Below are positions 24,124 through 34,291 of a stretch of DNA of 61,283 bases, one piece after another; the first letter of the stretch is position 1, and every line of letters starts with the position of its first letter. The notes beneath the pieces are model-generated. The model saw nothing but the letters and a program-made list of their open reading frames with translations, was not told where the DNA came from and made no database searches. This stretch comes from a virus, in the IMG/VR virus record IMGVR_UViG_3300033571_013614, positions 1 through 61,283 of that record, one strand, 5' to 3'. The position numbers were made by a program, and so were the translations under genes.

Positions 24124-27100
24124 ATGCCACAAGAAACTAATTTAAATGTATCTCCATATTTTGATGACTTTGATCCAAACAAAGGATATTATAAAGTACT
24201 TTTTAAACCAGGATTGCCAGTTCAATCTAGGGAATTAACTTCTTTACAATCAATTCTCCAAAATCAAATTGAGCAAGTCGGAACTCATTTGTTTAAGGAA
24301 GGATCTGTAGTAATTCCAGGTCAAATCAATTATAACAATACACTTTTTGCTGTAGAAATTGAGAAGGAATACCTTGGAATACCAATTTCTAGTTATGCAA
24401 TTAACCTTGTTAATGTCTACATTAGAGGTCAATCTTCTAATGTAAAAGCAAAAATTGTTTCCACTGTTGGTCCAGAATATTCTACTAGAGGTTACTACAC
24501 TTTATTTGTTAGTTATGTATCTACTGGTATAGATGGGAAAGAAGTTTTTGATGATAATGAAGTTTTATCTTTGGAATCAAATCTTTCAACTTCGATTATA
24601 AATTTTCAGGCAGGACAAGGATTTGGAATTACTGCAGCAGTTGATTCAACTTCAATAGGTTCTGCAGTATTTTTATCTGAGGGTGTATACTATCTTAGAG
24701 GAACATTTGTAAAAGTATTTCCACAAACATTAATTCTTGATGCACATGGTCAATTTCCAACTTACAGAGTTGGTTTAGAAATATTTGAAGAAATTGTAAC
24801 ATCTGGATTAGATTCAAGTCTTACAGATAATGCTAAAGGATTTAATAATTTCGCAGCTCCTGGCGCAGATAGATTAAAAATAACTGCAGTTTTAACAAAA
24901 AAACCATTAGAATCTGAAAAAAATGAGAATTTTGTTGAACTCTTAGTATTAAGACAAGGTAATATACAACATATTGAAGATAAATCTCAGTATAATGAGT
25001 TAGCACAAGAGTTAGCAAGAAGAACTTACAATGAATCTGGTAATTTTTATGTAAAACCATTTTCTATTACTGCTAGAGAGTCTTTAAATAATAGAAAGGG
25101 CAATAACGGCATATTTTTAAAAGGTCAGTTAACGTACAATAATAATATTCCAGCAGAAGAGTTAGGAACATATAAAATATCTCCAGGAAAAGCTTTTATT
25201 CGGGGATTTGAAGTAGATTCAAGAACTATACATTATTTGGATTTTGAGAAAACAAGAACAACTAAAACTTTAGAAGATCAGGCAGTTAATTATTACACTG
25301 GACCCACATTATCTTTAAATAGGGTTATTGGTGCTCCTAGAATTGGATTTAGTACATCATCAGTAATTAGTTTAAGGAATTCTAGAATAGGCATTACTTC
25401 AACAACTGCTTCGGGAAAAGAAATAGGAGTTGCCAGAGTTTATGATTATGCTTTAGAGTCTGGTTCATATTCGTCTGTTGTCGGTGACCTAAATGAGTGG
25501 GACATCTCATTATATGATATCCAAACATATACTGATTTAACTTTAAATGAACCAATAACATTGAACGTTCCAACTTTTATAGTTGGAAAGTCAAGTGGAG
25601 CAACGGGTCATTTAAAATTTAATACAACTACAGGAATTATTACTGCATACTGCACAAATGGATCTTTTATTAATGGTGAAAAACTAATATTTAATGGTAT
25701 TGATAGTAATAGAATAGTTACCTCTCCTGTAGAGTATAAAATATCTGATGTTAAATCTCTTTATAGTTCTGTTGGGACTGGACAAACATTTAATGGAGAT
25801 ACAAAATTATCTGATATTTTTTCAATTGGTGGAGTTAGCATTTCTGCAAAATCTGGAACTGCTCCAGGAGTATCCACTGTAACTAGTTCTGATATTGATT
25901 TTAGAACCATTGCTAAAGTGGGAGATTTGGTATCATTTAGCAATCCGCTTTTAGGAAGCACAAATGTAAAAACATATGCCAGAATTTCTAGTATTAATAA
26001 CAGTAATTCTATTGTTATTGCTGGGGTAACTACAGTTGCAAATATCAATGATGGTGGTCTTCCAACTTCTTCAATATCGGTCAATAATTTTAGTTTAATT
26101 GGAGCAAATTTAAGATCATCCATAGACAATTCATTATATACACCATTACCTAAAAAATTCATTGCTAATGTCGATCTAACAAAATCCACATTATCAATTA
26201 GAAAGGAATTTAATGTTATTATTACTGCAAATGCAACTAATACAATTCAAGCAGGGTCAAATGAAACCTTTTTACCATTTGATGAAGAAAGATATGTTTT
26301 AATAAATTCTACTGGCGGATTTGAAGAACTAACTGAAGATAAATTTAGATTTAGTAATGGTGGAAAAGAATTAAGAATATTTGGTTTGAATGTTTCTGGT
26401 TCTGCAAGATTAATCGCAACACTTAGTAAAATAAATGTAACCAATAAGGTAAAATCTTTAAACAGAACTGGATCAGTTATTGTTAATAAGTCTATACTTT
26501 CTGCATCTGGAATTGGTTCAACTACTTTAGATGATGGATTAGCATATGGTAGTTTTGGGTACGGATTACGAGTTCAAGACAAAGAAATTTGTTTACTTGA
26601 ACCAGATGTAACTAAAGTGTATGCTGTTTATGAAGCAAATGATACAAATAATCCAACTTTACCTTCTATAAGTTTATTCAATCTTGATGGTCCAACTGGA
26701 AAGGTTGATGATTTTATTGTTGGTGAAGAATTAATAGGAACTACAAGTGGTGCTGTAGCACTTTATGTTGAAAAAGTTGGAACTTCTACTATAGGATTAG
26801 TATATCTAAATGATCTTAGATTTGAAATTGGTGAGGTAATTAGGTCTGAGACTAGTGGAATTTCTGGTTCTATAAATGATTTTGATCCTGGGGATGAAAA
26901 TATTATTGATAGGTTTACTTTGGATTCTGGTCAAAGAGAAACTATTTGTGATTATTCTAGGTTGGTAAGAAAACCAAATACTAAAGAACCAAGAAGAAAG
27001 TTAAGAGTTATATATGAGTCTGCAACTTATAGTGATTCTACAGAAGGAGATATTACAACAGTTTCTTCTTATAACCAATTTAATTATTGTGATTTACCAT

Positions 27101-30100
27101 TAATTAAAAATAATGAAAGATTAACTGATGTACTTGATATACGTCCAAGAGTTCGTAAATTTAATTCAAGTTCAACTAATTATTCTCCATTTGAATTTTC
27201 CTCTAGAGCATTTGAAGATGCAACTAATTCATCTAAAAATATTTTAGCTTCGGATGAATCAATCATCCTTACATATTCACACTATTTGCCAAGAATTGAT
27301 AAACTGTTCTTGAAGATTGATGGTGGATTTCAATTGATTAAAGGAGTTCCTTCCGAAACTCCTTTACCTCCAATTGCTTTAGAAGACTCTCTTGAAGTTG
27401 CTACAATAAATCTGCCGCCTTATATTTGTAGCACAGAAAATGTGCAAGTATCATTAAATGCCCATAAGAGATATAGAATGCAAGATATCTCTTTACTTGA
27501 AGATAGAATTAAAAATTTAGAATATTATACAGCGTTATCAATTTTAGAATCCAAAACAGAATCTTTATTCATTCCTGATGAAAGTGGTCTGACGAGATTT
27601 AAATCTGGAATTTATGTAGATAATTTTAGTGGAACTAAATCTCAACTTAAAATTGGTAAAGTTACCAATAGTATCGATCCTATAAATCTTGAATTGAGAC
27701 CATCTCACTTTACAACATCTATAGATCTTTTAGTTGGTTCAAAATCTCTTCTTGGTATAGGAACAACAGCAAGTCCAACAGCAGATCCTGCTTTTGTAAC
27801 TGATATTATTGGTTCAAATATCAGGAGAACAGGTCAACTTATTACCCTAGATTATGGTGAATTTTTACAATTTGCACAACCTTTTGCAACAAGAGTTGAA
27901 AATGTTACTCCATACCTGGTTGTAACATATACTGGAAATATTCAATTATTCCCATCTTCTGATATTTGGGTAGACCAGGTTAGATTACAATCACTTAGGA
28001 TAGATGTTGATGATTATACACAAACCAGATTACAATTAGAGTATGCTGGATATGATCAACAAACTGGTTTAGGTCCTATTAGATGGGGAGCATGGCAATC
28101 TACTTGGACAGGATCTAGTACATCGACAACTAGCAATACTGTTGTAACTGGTTCTAGTACACAAAATACTGGTAGTGCTTTAGTGACTACAAATCAATTA
28201 CAAACTACAACAGTTGTTACTACAACAAGAACGGGCACAGAAAATAGATCTGGAAGTCAACTTAGAGTTTCTGAGCAAGTACAAACTACAAATGAAGGGG
28301 ATAGAGTTGTAAGTACCTCAACAATTCCATTTATGAGGTCTAGAAATATTGAATTCACTGGTAGGAAATTTAGACCATATACAAGACTCTATGGATTTTT
28401 TGATGGTGAAGATGTAAACAATTTTATTATTCCAAAACTAATTGAAATTAGAATGCTTAGTGGTTCATTTACTGTAGGTGAATTAGTTACTGGAACCATG
28501 ACAACTGGTTCTACAACAGCAACAACAGGTTCTACACCATCTATAAGATTTAGAGTTGCAAACTCTAATCATAAATATGGTCCAATATCAAATCCTACTG
28601 ATATTTTTGTTGCAAGTCCATATGATGAAAGTTATACTATTCCTGCAAATTATTCGAGTTCTAGTATTTTGTTAAATGTCGATACAAGAACTTTGGCAGA
28701 AAATAATCAATCATTATATAGTGGATTTATTCGCACTGGAATGAGGTTGAGAAGTGCTTCAGCTGAAGCAGAAGTTATTTCTGTTAGATTGTTTAGTGAT
28801 AATGTAGGAACTGTTCTTGGTTCATTCTTTATACCAGACCCCAATTTACCTTCAAATCCATCTTTTGAAGTTGGAACAAAAATCTTTAGATTAACATCAC
28901 AGTCTTCAAATAGTTCTTTAGGTGGTTTAACATCAACTTCTGGACAAGAGGCATATTTTGCTTCTGGAACAATTAATAATATGCAAGAAACGATAAGATC
29001 TACAAGAAAACCAAGATTTGATGTCGTTGCTTCAAGCGAAAGTAGACCTGCTACTGATGTTCAATCAACAACTACAGTTAGTAACGCTACTACCCAAAGT
29101 ATTACGCCACTTCCACCACCCCCACCACCTCCACCACCATCTCCATCACCACCACCACCAACACCTCAAGTTAGTTTCCCAGGAACTCCAGTTACACCTA
29201 GACCACCCACGCCGCCACCACCACCGCCACCACCACCGCCACCACCACCGCCAAGAAATCCACCCGATCCCCCAAGACCAAGGGGTGGAAAAGATCCTCT
29301 TGCACAATCATTTACAGTTAATGATGAGGCTGGAGCATTCATTACGGGAGTAGATCTTTATTTCAGAACTAAAGACCCATTACTGCCAGTAACTGTTCAG
29401 TTGCGTCCTATGGTTAATGGAGTTCCTTCTGACCAAATATATCCTTTTGGAGAAGCAGTTGTAGAATCTGATGATGTTATTGAAACATTTGACGCTACTA
29501 GACCAACTAGGGTTAATTTCCCATCACCAGTATATCTGCATACAAATACAGATCATGCTGTCGTATTGCTGTCAAATTCAAACGAATACACAGTTTGGAT
29601 TTCAAGAATGGGAGAGACTGATGTTTCTACATTACTTCAACCAGAATCTAGACAAGTTATTGTTTCTGCTCAACCATATTTGGGGTCATTATTTAAATCT
29701 CAAAATGGATCATCATGGACACCAAGCCAATATGAAGATTTAAAGTTTAATCTTTATTCAGCATCGTTTATAGAAGAATCAGGAACAGTATCATTCTATA
29801 ATCCAGAATTAAATACTGGTAATAAGCAAATTGCAACCTTAGTTAAGGACGCTTTGGAATTTGATGCTAAAAAACTTATTATTAGCACAAATAATATTAT
29901 CAACACATCTCCATTAGTTCTTGGAAATACTATTATTCAACAAAATACTACTGCTAGAGGTGATTATGTTGGTGTAGGAGGATCTGCAACTGGTTCATTA
30001 GTTATTATTAATGCTGGTATTGGTTATACTCCATCGAATGGTACATCATTCACATTTAATAACGTACCGCTAAGTTCTTTTAGTGGAAATGGTAAAAATG

Positions 30101-31779
30101 CTACTGCAGATATTACCATTGGACAGGCAAGTGGTGTAAATGGAGTTGCTCTTGCAGCAACAATACGAGACGGTGGATATGGGTATCAAATTGGAGACGT
30201 GTTGACAGTTCCTTCAATTGGAAATGATTCTTTAGGTAGAAATCTTCAATTGTCTTTATCAAATGTTGTTGGAGCAAATCAATTAATACTCGATAATGTT
30301 CAGGGAGAATTTGAAATTAATGCTTCTAAACCATTACAATATATAAGTCCTACCACAGGAATAACTACAATATTAAATGCTACTGGGTCAAACTCTGTTA
30401 TAAACGATTTTGAATTAGCATCTCTTTCTGAAGATGGTTTACATATTAAAATAAATCATAAGAATCATGCTATGCACTCTACAACAAACGTTGTTAGAAT
30501 TAGTGGCGTTAAAGGAGATTCTAAACCAACAGTATTAACTGCTGATTATAATAATTCTGACTCTGGTCCGATTAGTATTGCAAATACTACTGGATTTGAA
30601 GTATTTGAAAATGTATCAATTGGTGCCACAAATCCAGGATATGCACTTTTGGATAATGAAATTATTTCATATACTGGTGTTGCAAATGGTCAACTAATTG
30701 GTATTACAAGATCTGTTGAGGGAACTGGAGCATTCAGTTATCCAAACAGAACTAGTATTCAAAAATATGAAAACAATGGCATTTCATTAAGAAGAATCAA
30801 TAAACTCCATTATTTACAAGACGCTTTAGTTGAAAGACCAGTAGACCTTGATAGTTATTATATTAGAATTAACACAAGTGAAAATGGAATAGATAGAAGT
30901 TCTGGGTCTTCCTTCCCTAAACTTTATATTAATTCATCAAAGTCTAGTGGTGGAGATGCTATTCAAGCAACACAAAATATACAATATGAAACTGTAAATC
31001 CAATAGTTCAAACTATGGTTTTACCTGGAACATCAGTTAAGGCAACTTTAAAAGGAATTACTGGTACAAGTGTTGATGGTAATGAAATCTCATTTGTGGA
31101 AACAGAGGCAACTCCAATTAATTTAAGTGAGGATACATATTTACCAGAACCAAGAATAATTGCATCTAGAGTCAATGAATTAACTCAAACAACTAATTTC
31201 CCAGGAAATAAGTCAATGGAGTTAACATTTACATTATCAACTTCAAATCCAAAAATCTCTCCTGTCATTGACCTTGATAGAATTGGTATGGTTCTTATAT
31301 CAAATAGAATTGATAGCCAAATAACAGATTATATAAATGACCCTAGAGTTTCCTCTATTACAGAAGATCCATCAGCATTCATATATGCAAATAAACCAGT
31401 TGAATTGGAAAATGCAGCTACTTCAATAAAAGTTATATTTGCTGCATATGTTAACACATACAATGATGTAAGAGTACTCTATTCAATTAGTAATGATCCA
31501 TCTGTTGAACCAATTTATTATCCATTCCCTGGATATGATAATTTAGATACTAATGGAAATATTATTAATGTGGGTCAAAATAGTGGTAAACCAGATAAAA
31601 ATGTACCAAAAACCGACATTTTATCTGCAGATTCTGCAAACTTGGTATTTAGAGATTATGAATTTAGTATTGATGGATTACCAGAATTTAGATACTTTAG
31701 TATTAAAATAATTGGTTCTTCAACAAATCAAGCATATCCTCCAAGAATTAAAGATTTAAGAGTAATTGCACTTGCATAA
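24124..31779 (+). CDS. Large DUF4815-type baseplate/tail fibre protein
   Basis: A 2551-residue virion protein. The N-terminus (NLNVSPYFDDFDPNKGYYKV, FKPGLPVQSRELTSLQSIL) is the DUF4815 type found in cyanophage baseplates. A proline run at about 1662-1722 links it to a C-terminal part starting GGKDPLAQSFTV, which repeats in other cyanophage tail proteins. Near residues 2145-2210 there is an LDNEI beta module like those in gp7 and gp15. It takes the slot of T4 gp9-gp12 and may combine connector and fibre roles; that is inferred from position. Confidence 0.75.
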   Translation: MPQETNLNVSPYFDDFDPNKGYYKVLFKPGLPVQSRELTSLQSILQNQIEQVGTHLFKEGSVVIPGQINYNNTLFAVEIEKEYLGIPISSYAINLVNVYIRGQSSNVKAKIVSTVGPEYSTRGYYTLFVSYVSTGIDGKEVFDDNEVLSLESNLSTSIINFQAGQGFGITAAVDSTSIGSAVFLSEGVYYLRGTFVKVFPQTLILDAHGQFPTYRVGLEIFEEIVTSGLDSSLTDNAKGFNNFAAPGADRLKITAVLTKKPLESEKNENFVELLVLRQGNIQHIEDKSQYNELAQELARRTYNESGNFYVKPFSITARESLNNRKGNNGIFLKGQLTYNNNIPAEELGTYKISPGKAFIRGFEVDSRTIHYLDFEKTRTTKTLEDQAVNYYTGPTLSLNRVIGAPRIGFSTSSVISLRNSRIGITSTTASGKEIGVARVYDYALESGSYSSVVGDLNEWDISLYDIQTYTDLTLNEPITLNVPTFIVGKSSGATGHLKFNTTTGIITAYCTNGSFINGEKLIFNGIDSNRIVTSPVEYKISDVKSLYSSVGTGQTFNGDTKLSDIFSIGGVSISAKSGTAPGVSTVTSSDIDFRTIAKVGDLVSFSNPLLGSTNVKTYARISSINNSNSIVIAGVTTVANINDGGLPTSSISVNNFSLIGANLRSSIDNSLYTPLPKKFIANVDLTKSTLSIRKEFNVIITANATNTIQAGSNETFLPFDEERYVLINSTGGFEELTEDKFRFSNGGKELRIFGLNVSGSARLIATLSKINVTNKVKSLNRTGSVIVNKSILSASGIGSTTLDDGLAYGSFGYGLRVQDKEICLLEPDVTKVYAVYEANDTNNPTLPSISLFNLDGPTGKVDDFIVGEELIGTTSGAVALYVEKVGTSTIGLVYLNDLRFEIGEVIRSETSGISGSINDFDPGDENIIDRFTLDSGQRETICDYSRLVRKPNTKEPRRKLRVIYESATYSDSTEGDITTVSSYNQFNYCDLPLIKNNERLTDVLDIRPRVRKFNSSSTNYSPFEFSSRAFEDATNSSKNILASDESIILTYSHYLPRIDKLFLKIDGGFQLIKGVPSETPLPPIALEDSLEVATINLPPYICSTENVQVSLNAHKRYRMQDISLLEDRIKNLEYYTALSILESKTESLFIPDESGLTRFKSGIYVDNFSGTKSQLKIGKVTNSIDPINLELRPSHFTTSIDLLVGSKSLLGIGTTASPTADPAFVTDIIGSNIRRTGQLITLDYGEFLQFAQPFATRVENVTPYLVVTYTGNIQLFPSSDIWVDQVRLQSLRIDVDDYTQTRLQLEYAGYDQQTGLGPIRWGAWQSTWTGSSTSTTSNTVVTGSSTQNTGSALVTTNQLQTTTVVTTTRTGTENRSGSQLRVSEQVQTTNEGDRVVSTSTIPFMRSRNIEFTGRKFRPYTRLYGFFDGEDVNNFIIPKLIEIRMLSGSFTVGELVTGTMTTGSTTATTGSTPSIRFRVANSNHKYGPISNPTDIFVASPYDESYTIPANYSSSSILLNVDTRTLAENNQSLYSGFIRTGMRLRSASAEAEVISVRLFSDNVGTVLGSFFIPDPNLPSNPSFEVGTKIFRLTSQSSNSSLGGLTSTSGQEAYFASGTINNMQETIRSTRKPRFDVVASSESRPATDVQSTTTVSNATTQSITPLPPPPPPPPPSPSPPPPTPQVSFPGTPVTPRPPTPPPPPPPPPPPPPPRNPPDPPRPRGGKDPLAQSFTVNDEAGAFITGVDLYFRTKDPLLPVTVQLRPMVNGVPSDQIYPFGEAVVESDDVIETFDATRPTRVNFPSPVYLHTNTDHAVVLLSNSNEYTVWISRMGETDVSTLLQPESRQVIVSAQPYLGSLFKSQNGSSWTPSQYEDLKFNLYSASFIEESGTVSFYNPELNTGNKQIATLVKDALEFDAKKLIISTNNIINTSPLVLGNTIIQQNTTARGDYVGVGGSATGSLVIINAGIGYTPSNGTSFTFNNVPLSSFSGNGKNATADITIGQASGVNGVALAATIRDGGYGYQIGDVLTVPSIGNDSLGRNLQLSLSNVVGANQLILDNVQGEFEINASKPLQYISPTTGITTILNATGSNSVINDFELASLSEDGLHIKINHKNHAMHSTTNVVRISGVKGDSKPTVLTADYNNSDSGPISIANTTGFEVFENVSIGATNPGYALLDNEIISYTGVANGQLIGITRSVEGTGAFSYPNRTSIQKYENNGISLRRINKLHYLQDALVERPVDLDSYYIRINTSENGIDRSSGSSFPKLYINSSKSSGGDAIQATQNIQYETVNPIVQTMVLPGTSVKATLKGITGTSVDGNEISFVETEATPINLSEDTYLPEPRIIASRVNELTQTTNFPGNKSMELTFTLSTSNPKISPVIDLDRIGMVLISNRIDSQITDYINDPRVSSITEDPSAFIYANKPVELENAATSIKVIFAAYVNTYNDVRVLYSISNDPSVEPIYYPFPGYDNLDTNGNIINVGQNSGKPDKNVPKTDILSADSANLVFRDYEFSIDGLPEFRYFSIKIIGSSTNQAYPPRIKDLRVIALA
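29107..29290 (+). repeat. Poly-proline codon run
   Basis: Near-continuous CCA/CCG/CCC/CCT codons encode two proline runs (longest 14) separated by a short TPQVSFPGTPVTPRP linker. A stiff extended hinge between the two halves of the DUF4815-type protein is expected. The codon mix differs between the two runs: CCA-led first, CCA/CCG mixed second. Confidence 0.85.
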
Positions 31780-31780
31780 C

Positions 31781-32008
31781 ATGAACGACAACTATCACGT
31801 AAAGGTAGAAAATCACAGCAATCTCGTAAGAGATATTCGTAGCAATGCAATTATTAATACTGATAAAAAGGGATATGACCATTATAAATCTTTGAAAAAA
31901 ACAAAGTCTTTGGAAAAAATGAGGATGGATCAAATTGAGTCTGATTTGTCCTCTTTAAAAAATGACATTAATGAAATTAAAGATTTATTGAAATCATTAT
32001 TAAAATAA
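31781..32008 (+). CDS. Small coiled-coil protein upstream of gp13
   Basis: A 75-residue protein. Its C-terminal half (MDQIESDLSSLKNDINEIKD) has the heptad pattern of a coiled coil. The ATG at 31781 comes one base after the previous stop; an earlier in-frame ATG (31766) overlaps that gene. Position between baseplate and neck genes suggests a virion or assembly role. No T4 counterpart is assigned. Confidence 0.7.
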   Translation: MNDNYHVKVENHSNLVRDIRSNAIINTDKKGYDHYKSLKKTKSLEKMRMDQIESDLSSLKNDINEIKDLLKSLLK

Positions 32009-32030
32009 TAATCAATAAAGGTACTAAAAC

Positions 32031-32870
32031 ATGGCTCAACCAACATCTAGACAAGAACTTATAGATTACTGCAAGAGAAAACTTGGATATCCAGTCCTTG
32101 AAATAAATGTTGCTGATGAGCAGATTGAAGACTTAGTTGATGATGCCTTGCAATTTTTTTATGAGCGTCATTTTGATGGAGTAACCCAAACTTATTTAAA
32201 GTATCAAGTAACTCAAGAAGATATTGATAGGGGACGAGCTAAATTTGGTGGTCCTGGAATAGCAGTAACTTCAACAACAACTAATATTGTTGGTGTTGCA
32301 AAAACTTTTAATTACTTTGAAACAAGTAATTATATTCAAATACCACCTCATGTAATTGGTGTTAATAAGGTTCTTAGTTTTGAAGGATCCAATTCATTAT
32401 CAAGTGGAATGTTTAGCATTAAATATCAATTATTTTTGAATGATATTTACTATTGGGGGTCAGTTGAATTATTGACATATTCAATGGTTAAAAGATATTT
32501 GGAAGATATTGATTTCTTATTGACGACGCAAAAACAAATTAGATTTAATCAAAGACAAGATAGGTTATATCTTGATGTAGACTGGTCTGCTATTACTCCA
32601 GGACAGTATCTAATTATAGATTGTTATAGAATCTTAGACCCTACAGAATCTCCAAGAATTTGGAATGATTCCTTTTTAAAGCCATACTTAACTGCATTAA
32701 TTAAAAAGCAATGGGGACAAAACCTCATAAAATTCCAAGGAGTTAAATTACCAGGTGGTGTAGAATTAAATGGAAGACAGATTTATGATGATGGTGAAAA
32801 GGAATTGAGTGAAATTATGTCGAAGATGTCATCAACTTATGAATTACCCCCATTAGATATGATAGGTTAA
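32031..32870 (+). CDS. gp13: Neck protein gp13
   Basis: A 279-residue head-to-tail connector of the gp13 family (T4 gp13 is 309). It opens SRQELIDYCKRKLGYPVLEI and contains DDALQFFYERHFDGV, both characteristic. Together with gp14 it completes the neck after packaging. Next gene starts 4 nt downstream. Confidence 0.92.
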   Translation: MAQPTSRQELIDYCKRKLGYPVLEINVADEQIEDLVDDALQFFYERHFDGVTQTYLKYQVTQEDIDRGRAKFGGPGIAVTSTTTNIVGVAKTFNYFETSNYIQIPPHVIGVNKVLSFEGSNSLSSGMFSIKYQLFLNDIYYWGSVELLTYSMVKRYLEDIDFLLTTQKQIRFNQRQDRLYLDVDWSAITPGQYLIIDCYRILDPTESPRIWNDSFLKPYLTALIKKQWGQNLIKFQGVKLPGGVELNGRQIYDDGEKELSEIMSKMSSTYELPPLDMIG

Positions 32871-32874
32871 TTAT

Positions 32875-34275
32875 ATGGCATTAAATCCATTTTTTTTACA
32901 TGGTTCTTCTGGAGAACAGAATTTAATCCAAGATTTAGTAAATGAACATTTAAAAATGTTTGGGGTTGAAATATATTACATCCCCAGAATCTTTGTAAAT
33001 GAAAAAACTATTATGGAAGAAGTATCTAGATCAGAATTTAGAGATGCTATTCCTATAGAAGCGTATGTAGATACTTATGATGGATATAGTGGTGCTGGAA
33101 CTTTACTATCCAAATTTGGAGTTCAAGAAGTTGATGATTTAAATTTAATAATATCACAAGAACGTTACGAGATTGCTGTTAGACCATTTATAGAAATAAG
33201 AGATAAATCAAAATTAACAAGTAGACCTAAAGAAGGAGATTTGATATATTTTCCTTTAGGTGATCGTTTATTTGAAATTAAGTATGTTGAGCATGAAAAA
33301 CCATTTTATCAGTTGCAAAAAAATTATGTTTATGAATTGAGATGTGAACTATATGCATATAATGATGAAGAAATTGATACTGGAATTCTTGAGATTGATG
33401 ATAATATTAGTGATGAAGGTTATATTCAAACTTTCAACATGGTTGGTTTGGGTTCGACCGCTACTGCAATCACAAGTCTACGAAATGGTTCCGTAAGGAG
33501 AATTGCTGTATCTAGAAGAGGATCTGGATATAGTTCTATTCCTAGGGTTGCAATTACTTCTGCACCTTCTGGTGGATTAACTGCTGTTGGCATTGCCTCA
33601 ATGATTAAAGGAATTGTTGATTTTTGTGATACAAGTCCAGACACTTCAAGAGTTCAAGCAGTCAACATTATTAATTCAGGATATGGTTATACAACTCCAC
33701 CAAGAGTTACTTTTGTTGGTGGAGGTGGTAAGGGCGCATACGCTACTGCATCAATATCTGATGGAGCAGTTGGAATTATTACAATAACTAGTGGTGGTAG
33801 TGGATATATTGGTATTCCTACAGTCACATTTGTAAAACCTGGTATTGGAAGTACTACAATTAATGCTGTCGGTAAAGCAATTGTGTCAACTGCAGGAACT
33901 GTAACTGGAATTATTCTTGAAGATGCTGGTGGTTTTTATGAAGGGATTCCAACAATTATTATTGCAGGTCCACAACAAACAGTTGGGTATGGAACGTACT
34001 TATACAATGAAAATGTAATCGGTGCTGCAAGTAGTTCTAGAGCAAAAGTCAAATCTTGGGATGGCGTTAATAAAATACTAAAACTTGGTAATATTTTAGG
34101 TGATTTTATTGAAGGTGAAGCAATAATTGGACAAGTTAGTGGAGCAGCATATGCAGTTACAATTCTAAATAAGAATAATATCCCTGAAAATAAATTTGCT
34201 CAAAATCAAGATATTGAAATCGAAGCAGATCAAATTATAGATTTTAGTGAAACAAATCCATTTGGGATTCCATAA
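32875..34275 (+). CDS. gp14: Neck protein gp14 with inserted beta modules
   Basis: A 466-residue neck protein; T4 gp14 has 256. The N-terminal part (FFLHGSSGEQNLIQDLVNEH, VEIYYIPRIF) and the C-terminal INDFSETNPFG-like end (IIDFSETNPFGIP) match the family. The extra length at about residues 200-430 is glycine-rich repeats such as SRRGSGYSSIPRV, NSGYGYTTPPRVTFVGGG and SGGSGYIGIPTV, also seen in gp7, gp8 and gp18. These probably decorate the neck. Confidence 0.9.
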   Translation: MALNPFFLHGSSGEQNLIQDLVNEHLKMFGVEIYYIPRIFVNEKTIMEEVSRSEFRDAIPIEAYVDTYDGYSGAGTLLSKFGVQEVDDLNLIISQERYEIAVRPFIEIRDKSKLTSRPKEGDLIYFPLGDRLFEIKYVEHEKPFYQLQKNYVYELRCELYAYNDEEIDTGILEIDDNISDEGYIQTFNMVGLGSTATAITSLRNGSVRRIAVSRRGSGYSSIPRVAITSAPSGGLTAVGIASMIKGIVDFCDTSPDTSRVQAVNIINSGYGYTTPPRVTFVGGGGKGAYATASISDGAVGIITITSGGSGYIGIPTVTFVKPGIGSTTINAVGKAIVSTAGTVTGIILEDAGGFYEGIPTIIIAGPQQTVGYGTYLYNENVIGAASSSRAKVKSWDGVNKILKLGNILGDFIEGEAIIGQVSGAAYAVTILNKNNIPENKFAQNQDIEIEADQIIDFSETNPFGIP

Positions 34276-34291
34276 AGGAGAGATATAAACA

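Noticed and set aside
29018-29353. 111-codon + frame rich in histidine
   Set aside because: It is the shifted reading of the proline repeat (CCA CCA read as CAC CAC) inside the large tail gene.
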